The position numbers were made by a program, and so were the translations under genes. DNA of 54,338 nt from Bacillota bacterium (GTDB lineage Bacteria; Bacillota_A; Clostridia; Christensenellales; Aristaeellaceae): contig JAEZSP010000089.1 of the NCBI GenBank assembly GCA_023421735.1, forward strand, positions 1 through 54,338, given 5' to 3'. Positions 48,923 to 54,338 of the stretch are shown piece by piece (within the stretch, counting starts at the first letter, position 1; every line of letters starts with the position of its first letter). The notes beneath the pieces were generated by a model, which made no database searches, had not been told where the DNA came from, and saw only the letters and a program-made list of their open reading frames with translations.

Positions 48923-50730
48923 TTCTGCAGGCGCTCTATCAACTCTACGAGTCCCTCGCAGCGCGCGGCCTTGTCGAGGAACCTGGCTGGACGGGTTCGA
49001 AGATCACCTATGCGCTCAACCTTTCAGACGATGGGAAAATCCTCGACGTCATCACGCTGCGGATCAACGAACCGCGCGGCAAAAAGACCGTTCAGGTGCC
49101 GCAGATTCTTAAAACCCCTCTCCCCCCCAAGCGAACAGTCGGCGTCGATCCGGCGTTTCTTTTCGATAATTCATCCTATATCCTCGGCATCGACGCAAAG
49201 GGCAAGCCTACGCGCACGCGGGAATGCTTCGAGGCGAGCAAAACGCTGCATCTTGATCTCCTGAACGGCGTCGATACGCCCGCCGCGCGTGCCGTCAAGG
49301 CATACTTTTCCACATGGAATCCGGACGCGGCGGCGGAAGAACCGGCATTGAAGGACTACCTTGACGACATTCTCACGGGCGTCAATCTCCTCTTTTACCA
49401 TGCCAGGCGGTCGGTCGCAGACGACAGAGCGATTCAATCCGCATGGCAGGCGCATTACGACGGCGGCGAAGGTGAAAAAATCCGGTGCCTTGTAACGGGT
49501 GAAATGGCGAAACTCGCGCGCATCCACCCCGCGATCAAGGGCGTGCGCGGCGGGCAGTCGTCCGGCATGGCGCTTGTATCCTTCAATGCCCAGGCATACG
49601 AGTCCTTCGGACGCGAACAGGGCATGAACGCGCCCATCGGCGAACGGGCTGCGTTTGCGTATACCACGGCGCTCAACCACCTGATCGCGGACCGCGACCA
49701 TCAATGCGCGATCGGCGACACGCTCGTTTTAATGTGGTCTGAAGACGGCGACCCGGCATATCAGGACGTCGCACGCATGTTCATGAACATCGACGAGCCG
49801 ACACTCTTGACCGGAGAAATAGCACAGCAGGCGATCGTCGGCGCAATGGACAAGCTTTCGCGCGGAGTGCCGGTCGATTGGGAAGGCGTCAATATCGACC
49901 CTAAAATGCGCTATTATATCCTCGGTCTGTCGCCCAACGCCGCGCGGCTCTCGGTGCGCTTCTTCTTCGAAAGCAGTTTCGGAAACTTCATCCAGGCGGC
50001 GAAGAACCACGACGACCGCATGGAAATCGTCCGGCCGTCCTATGACCGGTTTGAACGGCTCTCCCTTTGGCGCATGCTGCAGGAGACGGTCAATCAAAAC
50101 AGCCGCGACAAGAAACCCCACGAACAGATGACGGGGGATGTGCTGCGCGCAATGCTGACCGACACGCGCTATCCCGCGACCCTCATCAACCAGACGGAAC
50201 TGCGCATCTGCGCGGAGCGGAACGTCACGCGCGGGCGCGCGGCGATCATCAAGGCGTACTATTTGAAAAACAAGGGATGGCCAAAGGAGGTTTTGGAATT
50301 GAATCTTGTGAAGCTGTCGCAGGATTGCGAGTATTTGCCCTATGTACTTGGACGTCTATTCGCGGTATTTGAAATGACGCAAATCGCATCGAGAAGAAAG
50401 GACAACCGTATTATAATCGAAAAGGAAGAGGACAATAGCGCAAAAGAGAGAAAGAGGACAATTCGGGACCATTATTTTAATGCCGCCGCTTCTATCCCTA
50501 AAATCACATTCGAGACATTGTATCGCCTTAACAATGCGCATCTATCGAAATTAGAAGCTCGCGAATATAACTATTATAGCAAATTAATAACCAATATTAC
50601 AAACATGATTCACACAACAATTCCAGCGCGCATGTCTTTGGCCGAGCGCGGCGCCTTCCAGCTCGGTTATTATCACGAACAGCAGTACAGATACACCAAG
50701 AAAGAGGACAGGGAGGGACAGAAACAATGA
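48919..50730 (+). CDS. cas8c: Cas8c (Csd1), large Cascade subunit
   Basis: This 603-residue large subunit of the type I-C interference complex recognises the PAM and recruits Cas3. Family segments include PKRTVGVDPAFLFDNSSYIL, GKPTRTRECFEASKTLHLDL and ILGLSPNAARLSVRFFFESS. In this subtype an internal start often makes a separate small subunit (Cas11c) from the last 120-130 codons. The 3' part (from about 50340) is A/T-richer than its neighbours, but I cannot fix an internal start with confidence. It overlaps cas7c by 4 bp. Confidence 0.95.
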   Translation: MILQALYQLYESLAARGLVEEPGWTGSKITYALNLSDDGKILDVITLRINEPRGKKTVQVPQILKTPLPPKRTVGVDPAFLFDNSSYILGIDAKGKPTRTRECFEASKTLHLDLLNGVDTPAARAVKAYFSTWNPDAAAEEPALKDYLDDILTGVNLLFYHARRSVADDRAIQSAWQAHYDGGEGEKIRCLVTGEMAKLARIHPAIKGVRGGQSSGMALVSFNAQAYESFGREQGMNAPIGERAAFAYTTALNHLIADRDHQCAIGDTLVLMWSEDGDPAYQDVARMFMNIDEPTLLTGEIAQQAIVGAMDKLSRGVPVDWEGVNIDPKMRYYILGLSPNAARLSVRFFFESSFGNFIQAAKNHDDRMEIVRPSYDRFERLSLWRMLQETVNQNSRDKKPHEQMTGDVLRAMLTDTRYPATLINQTELRICAERNVTRGRAAIIKAYYLKNKGWPKEVLELNLVKLSQDCEYLPYVLGRLFAVFEMTQIASRRKDNRIIIEKEEDNSAKERKRTIRDHYFNAAASIPKITFETLYRLNNAHLSKLEAREYNYYSKLITNITNMIHTTIPARMSLAERGAFQLGYYHEQQYRYTKKEDREGQKQ

Positions 50731-51668
50731 GTGAGCCGATTAAAAACAGGTATGACTTCGTGATCTTCTTCGATGTGACCAACGGAAACCCCAACGGCGA
50801 TCCGGACGCTGGCAACATGCCGCGCGTCGACCCGGAAACGGGCTACGGTCTGGTGACCGACGTGTGCATCAAGCGCAAGATTCGAAACTACGTGGAGACC
50901 GTTAAGGAGGACGAAAAGGGCTTCCGCATCTACATCAAGGATTCCGTCCCCCTCAACCGCAGCGACAAAATGGCGCTCGAATACCTGGGCATCGACAGCA
51001 AGGACCTGAAGGCCGCCAAAAAGGCCGACCCGGGCATCGACGAGAAAATACGCGACTTCATGTGCGAGAATTACTTCGACATCCGCACCTTCGGCGCCGT
51101 CATGACGACGTTTGTGAAGGGCGCGCTCAACTGCGGTCAGGTGCGCGGACCGGTGCAGCTCGGCTTTGCGCGCTCGGTGGAGCCCATCATCCCGCAGGAA
51201 GTGACCATCACGCGCGTCGCGATCACCACCGAGGAAGACGCCCTCAACAAAGGCACCGAAATGGGACGCAAATACATCGTTCCCTATGCGCTCTATCGCA
51301 TGGAGGGATATGTCTCCGCAAACCTCGCGCGCAAGACCACAGGGTTCTCGGCCTCTGACCTCGAACTGCTCTGGACGGCGATCGTCAACATGTTCGAGGA
51401 CGATCACTCCGCCGCGCGCGGCAACATGGCGGTGCGTAAGCTCGTCATCTTCCAACACGACAACGCGCTTGGCTGCGCGCCCGCGCACAAGCTGTTCGGC
51501 GCGGTGAAGGTCAAGCGCAAGGTCGGCGATGCGCTGTTCGAGCCGGACGACGGCAGCGGCGCAAATGAGAACCTGAAATCGCCCGCGCGCGACTTCGACC
51601 GCGACTACGAAATCCAGATCGATGAATCCGCGATCCCCGCGGGCGTATCGGTCGACGTTCGGTGCTGA
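50727..51668 (+). CDS. cas7c: Cas7c (Csd2), Cascade backbone subunit
   Basis: This 313-residue RAMP protein polymerises along the crRNA. The N-terminal signature FVIFFDVTNGNPNGDPDAGN and MPRVDPETGYGLVTDVCIKR is characteristic of Csd2. It continues with IRTFGAVMTTFVKGALNCGQ and VRGPVQLGFARSVEPIIPQE. The ATGA overlap with cas8c and a 7-bp overlap with cas4 show a compact operon. Confidence 0.95.
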   Translation: MSEPIKNRYDFVIFFDVTNGNPNGDPDAGNMPRVDPETGYGLVTDVCIKRKIRNYVETVKEDEKGFRIYIKDSVPLNRSDKMALEYLGIDSKDLKAAKKADPGIDEKIRDFMCENYFDIRTFGAVMTTFVKGALNCGQVRGPVQLGFARSVEPIIPQEVTITRVAITTEEDALNKGTEMGRKYIVPYALYRMEGYVSANLARKTTGFSASDLELLWTAIVNMFEDDHSAARGNMAVRKLVIFQHDNALGCAPAHKLFGAVKVKRKVGDALFEPDDGSGANENLKSPARDFDRDYEIQIDESAIPAGVSVDVRC

Positions 51669-52333
51669 AAACCGAATACCCGGAGGAGGAATACCTGCTT
51701 CTTTCCGGCATCCAACACTTTATTTTCTGCCGCAGGCAATGGGCGCTCATCCACATCGAGGGACTGTGGGCGGAAAACGAACTGACGCTCGAGGGTGATT
51801 ATCTGCACGAGCGCGCACATGACCCGGCGCTCGACGGGGTGGCGCGCGGCGCATTCGTCTCCCGCGCCATGCCTGTTCATTCGCGCAGACTTGGTCTGAG
51901 CGGCGCATGCGATGTGGTTGAATTCCGCCCCGCGGAAAATGGGATCCCATTGACCGGAAAAACGGGACTCTTCGCGCCCTATCCCATCGAGTATAAACAC
52001 GGAAAGAGCAAGGCGGACGACTGCGACCGGGCGCAGCTCTGCGCGCAGGCGATGTGCCTCGAAGAAATGCTGGGGATCGGCGTTGAAGAGGGTGCCGTCT
52101 ATTATGCGCAGACCCGGCGAAGGGAAATCGTGCCATTCACGCGGGAACTGCGGGAAACAGTCGAAACCGCCGTGCGCGAAATGCACGAATTCGTGCAAAA
52201 GGAATACACGCCGCACGCGCGGCAGACCAAGGCGTGCCAGCGCTGTTCCCTGCAAGACGACTGCGTGCCGACACTCCCCCGCGCGAAGGACGTCGCCAAA
52301 TACATATCGGAACGACTGGGGGTGGACGCATGA
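51662..52333 (+). CDS. cas4: Cas4 nuclease for spacer acquisition
   Basis: This 223-residue RecB-like nuclease trims prespacers and selects the PAM with Cas1-Cas2. Cys23 (HFIFCRRQWALIH) and the three C-terminal cysteines in ACQRCSLQDDC hold a 4Fe-4S cluster. The nuclease residues lie around LSGACDVVEFRP and PYPIEYKHGKSKADDCDRAQ. Translation probably starts at GTG 51662, inside the end of cas7c. Its stop overlaps the cas1 ATG. Confidence 0.93.
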   Translation: MLKTEYPEEEYLLLSGIQHFIFCRRQWALIHIEGLWAENELTLEGDYLHERAHDPALDGVARGAFVSRAMPVHSRRLGLSGACDVVEFRPAENGIPLTGKTGLFAPYPIEYKHGKSKADDCDRAQLCAQAMCLEEMLGIGVEEGAVYYAQTRRREIVPFTRELRETVETAVREMHEFVQKEYTPHARQTKACQRCSLQDDCVPTLPRAKDVAKYISERLGVDA

Positions 52334-53361
52334 AGAAGCTGATCAACACCCTGTACGTCACGACGCCCGAGGCATACCTTGCCCTCGACGGCGAGAACGT
52401 GGTGGTTCTGCGCGACGGCGACGTATTGGGCAGACACCCGCTTCACAATCTGGAGGCAATCGTATCATTCAATTATCCCGGCGCGAGCCCTGCGCTCATG
52501 GGCGCGTGCGTCGAACGCGGCGTCGAGCTATGCTTCTTCACGCCGACAAACCGCTTTCTCGCGCGCGTGGACGGCGGGACGCACGGGAGCCTGGCGCTCA
52601 GGCGCACACAGTTTGATTGGGCACTCGATCCGGCGCGGCGGCTGCGCGTGGCACAATTTTTCATTACAGGGAAGATTTACAACGCCCGATGGGTCGTGGA
52701 ACGCACGCTGCGCGACCATGCTGAGCGGGTGGAGGCGGAAAAGCTCGGCATGGTCAGCCGCCGCTTGGCAGATTATGCGCGCGGCGTCGGTACAAGCGCG
52801 GACGTGGACGCGCTGCGCGGTCTCGAGGCCGTTGCCGCAAGCGCCTATTTCTCCATCTTTGACGACATGATCATTGGCGACAAGGCAAGCTTCCGCTTCG
52901 AAGGACGCAATCGGCGACCGCCGCTCGACCGGGTGAATGCGCTCCTTTCCTTCGCCTATGCACTGCTCGCGCGCGAGACTGCTTCTGCCCTTACGGGTGT
53001 GGGACTCGATCCATACCTCGGGTTCATGCATGCCGACCGTGCCGGGCGCGCATCGCTGGCACTGGACATGATGGAAGAACTGCGCGCACCGTTTGCAGAC
53101 AGATTCGTTTTGTCGCTGATCAACCGGCGCATGCTCGATCCCAAATCATTTACGCGCAAGGAAGACGGGGCAATCCTCATGTCCGACGATTTACGCAAGC
53201 TTTTTCTCACGAATTGGCAGGAGCGCAAAAAGGAGATCATCACGCACCCATACCTTGGAGAAAAGCTGTCGTGGGGGCTTGTGCCGCACGCGCAGGCATT
53301 GCTTTTAAGCCGCTGGATGCGCGGCGACATCGACGGATACCCGCCGTTTCTGTGGAAGTGA
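52330..53361 (+). CDS. cas1: Cas1 integrase, type I-C
   Basis: This 343-residue spacer integrase starts MKKLINTLYVTTPEAYLALD, typical of Cas1c. The metal-binding Glu, His and Asp residues are expected around LRGLEAVAASAYFSIFDDMI, GLDPYLGFMHADRAGRASLA and LDMMEELRAPFADRFVLSL. All three regions are present and well conserved. The ATG at 52330 overlaps the cas4 stop (ATGA). Longer in-frame starts lie inside cas4. Confidence 0.96.
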   Translation: MKKLINTLYVTTPEAYLALDGENVVVLRDGDVLGRHPLHNLEAIVSFNYPGASPALMGACVERGVELCFFTPTNRFLARVDGGTHGSLALRRTQFDWALDPARRLRVAQFFITGKIYNARWVVERTLRDHAERVEAEKLGMVSRRLADYARGVGTSADVDALRGLEAVAASAYFSIFDDMIIGDKASFRFEGRNRRPPLDRVNALLSFAYALLARETASALTGVGLDPYLGFMHADRAGRASLALDMMEELRAPFADRFVLSLINRRMLDPKSFTRKEDGAILMSDDLRKLFLTNWQERKKEIITHPYLGEKLSWGLVPHAQALLLSRWMRGDIDGYPPFLWK

Positions 53362-53370
53362 GGTGCTATT

Positions 53371-53661
53371 ATGCTCGTACTCATCACATACGACATCAAC
53401 ACAGAATCCGCCGAAGGCAAACGGCGTTTACGCTCAGTCGCAAAGGTTTGCGTGAATTACGGGCAGCGGGTGCAAAACTCGGTGTTCGAGTGCCTCCTCA
53501 ATCCTACGCAGCTGGCGCAAGTGCGGCACGCGTTAGAGGCGATCATCGACGTGAAAGCTGATTCTCTACGCTTTTATAACCTGGGAAACCAGTATCATGG
53601 CCGGATCGAGCACATTGGCGCAAAGCCAACCTACGATCCCGAAGCACCACTGATCCTATAA
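53371..53661 (+). CDS. cas2: Cas2, adaptation complex subunit
   Basis: This 96-residue protein has a ferredoxin-like fold and dimerises between two Cas1 dimers. It starts MLVLITYDINTESAEGKRRL and continues VCVNYGQRVQNSVFECLLN, the standard Cas2 motifs. It lies 9 bp after cas1 and is the last cas gene before the leader and array. Confidence 0.96.
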   Translation: MLVLITYDINTESAEGKRRLRSVAKVCVNYGQRVQNSVFECLLNPTQLAQVRHALEAIIDVKADSLRFYNLGNQYHGRIEHIGAKPTYDPEAPLIL

Positions 53662-53822
53662 GGTGCGAACCGGAAGTGATTCCGATTTGCCGCCCCTTTC
53701 GCACCGAAAAAGGTGGCAAATCAGAGCATGTCTCACACAAACATCGACCGAATTGTGCAATGCCAAGATTCACACGAAGCACATTGCACAAAACAAACGG
53801 CAAAAACCCAGTGAATTCTGAT
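53662..53822 (+). promoter_or_regulatory. CRISPR leader with several inverted repeats
   Basis: The 161 bp between cas2 and the first repeat hold GGTGCGAA/TTCGCACC (53662-53669 with 53698-53705). A mutually exclusive pair GATTTGCC/GGCAAATC (53684-53691 with 53715-53722) overlaps it. A perfect TTGTGCAATG/CATTGCACAA (53753-53762 with 53782-53791) lies closer to the array. These may be the end of the cas transcript and protein-binding sites for spacer integration. I cannot point to a clear array promoter. Confidence 0.7.
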
Positions 53823-54338
53823 GTCGCCCTTCTCACGAAGGGCGAGGATTGAAACGCGGCGCACGCCGACGGCATCCCGACGACCCGCGTCGCCCTTCTC
53901 ACGAAGGGCGAGGATTGAAACGGTCTGCCCCTCGAGACGTTGCCGCGTCGAGAGGGGGTCGCCCTTCTCACGAAGGGCGAGGATTGAAACACCGTTCCAA
54001 TGCTCGGGAGCGTCGCTGCAGGAGGTCGCCCTTCTCACGAAGGGCGAGGATTGAAACCGTGTATGCCATTGGAGGGTATTTCATATTGTCCGTCGCCCTT
54101 CTCACGAAGGGCGAGGATTGAAACGTGGAGGAGGTGAAGGGCGCATGCGCTTCGGGCCGTCGCCCTTCTCACGAAGGGCGAGGATTGAAACGCGCGGGAG
54201 GACCTAAAGGCCGCGCGTAAAGCGCTTGTCGCCCTTCTCACGAAGGGCGAGGATTGAAACAACGAGCGCTCAACCTGACCGCAGAAGAGGCGGGCGTCGC
54301 CCTTCTCACGAAGGGCGAGGATTGAAACACGATGCTGG
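53823..54338 (+). CRISPR. Type I-C CRISPR array, cut by the window end
   Basis: Eight copies of a 33-bp repeat begin at 53823, 53889, 53958, 54025, 54092, 54159, 54228 and 54296, all identical by eye. The repeat starts GTCGCCCTTCTCACGAAG and ends GGATTGAAAC; CGCCCTTC and GAAGGGCG form the internal hairpin cut by Cas5c. Seven complete spacers are 33, 36, 34, 34, 34, 36 and 35 bp, and the eighth is cut after 10 bp. The leader end is next to cas2, so the newest spacer is the first. Identical repeats and a complete cas operon suggest an active locus. Confidence 0.98.

Noticed and set aside
53543..54262. Open frames through the CRISPR array with repeated peptide blocks
   Set aside because: The repeated peptides are translations of the 33-bp CRISPR repeat, not protein repeats.
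1..54338. tRNA or rRNA genes and intact insertion sequences
   Set aside because: A visual scan of intergenic regions found no cloverleaf with a TTCGA arm, no rRNA signature and no transposase motif; a covariance search was not possible here.

Overview
The window is a GC-rich bacterial chromosomal segment, most likely from an anaerobic member of the Bacillota (class Clostridia). The clues are the YolD-like/Y-family polymerase pair behind a GAAC-N4-GTTC LexA box, the fold-type-I arginine/lysine decarboxylase with NspC and carboxynorspermidine synthase, rubredoxin and ferredoxin genes, SipW/TasA-type secreted proteins behind c-di-GMP-I riboswitches, strong AGGAGG ribosome binding sites and sigma-A-type promoters. 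The genus cannot be read from the sequence; an uncultured gut lineage is plausible.

Layout. 1-4100: SOS-controlled Y-family polymerase operon (minus), a decayed UvrA-like ATPase gene and an arsenate reductase. 4.2-8.8 kb: ABC-F protein, remnants of a TetR regulator and of a leucine-rich-repeat protein, a flavin reductase, a cupin. 8.9-18 kb: URO-D-like protein, MutY, a LexA-box-controlled radical SAM DNA-repair protein, GtrA, three GNAT acetyltransferase genes, a Cys-rich protein and a divergent radical SAM-like protein. 17.7-24.9 kb (minus): polyamine operon speD-speA-speE-speB-carboxynorspermidine synthase-nspC-nitroreductase, preceded by a roughly 310-nt hairpin-rich leader that ends in an intrinsic terminator directly before the speD ribosome binding site. 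25-28.5 kb: rubredoxin-type and ferredoxin proteins, a secreted PHP phosphoesterase and a DUF4430-like secreted protein.

28.5-34.3 kb (minus) is the most unusual part. Two TasA-like secreted proteins and a Pro/Thr/Ser-rich secreted protein are followed by an apparently active SipW-type signal peptidase, an ABC-ATPase-like protein that has lost every nucleotide-binding motif, and a membrane protein joining a permease-like region to a signal-peptidase domain whose catalytic Ser and His are replaced (Thr354, Arg394). Two tandem c-di-GMP-I riboswitches, plus a possible degenerate third, lie between the promoter and the first TasA-like gene. I read this as a c-di-GMP-controlled surface fibre or matrix secretion system with an undescribed pseudo-enzyme module.

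34.6-38.5 kb (minus): an OYE-family reductase, an SDR, a fumarate-reductase-like flavoprotein and a one-helix membrane protein in a tightly overlapping operon. 38.8-45.4 kb: sugar isomerase-like and P-loop proteins, a NUDIX hydrolase, an orphan family-5 solute-binding protein, a Cys-type sulfatase and an alpha/alpha-barrel-like protein. 46-54.3 kb: a complete type I-C CRISPR-Cas operon (cas3-cas5c-cas8c-cas7c-cas4-cas1-cas2) and an array with 8 repeats visible, which runs off the window end. No rRNA, tRNA or intact insertion sequence was seen.
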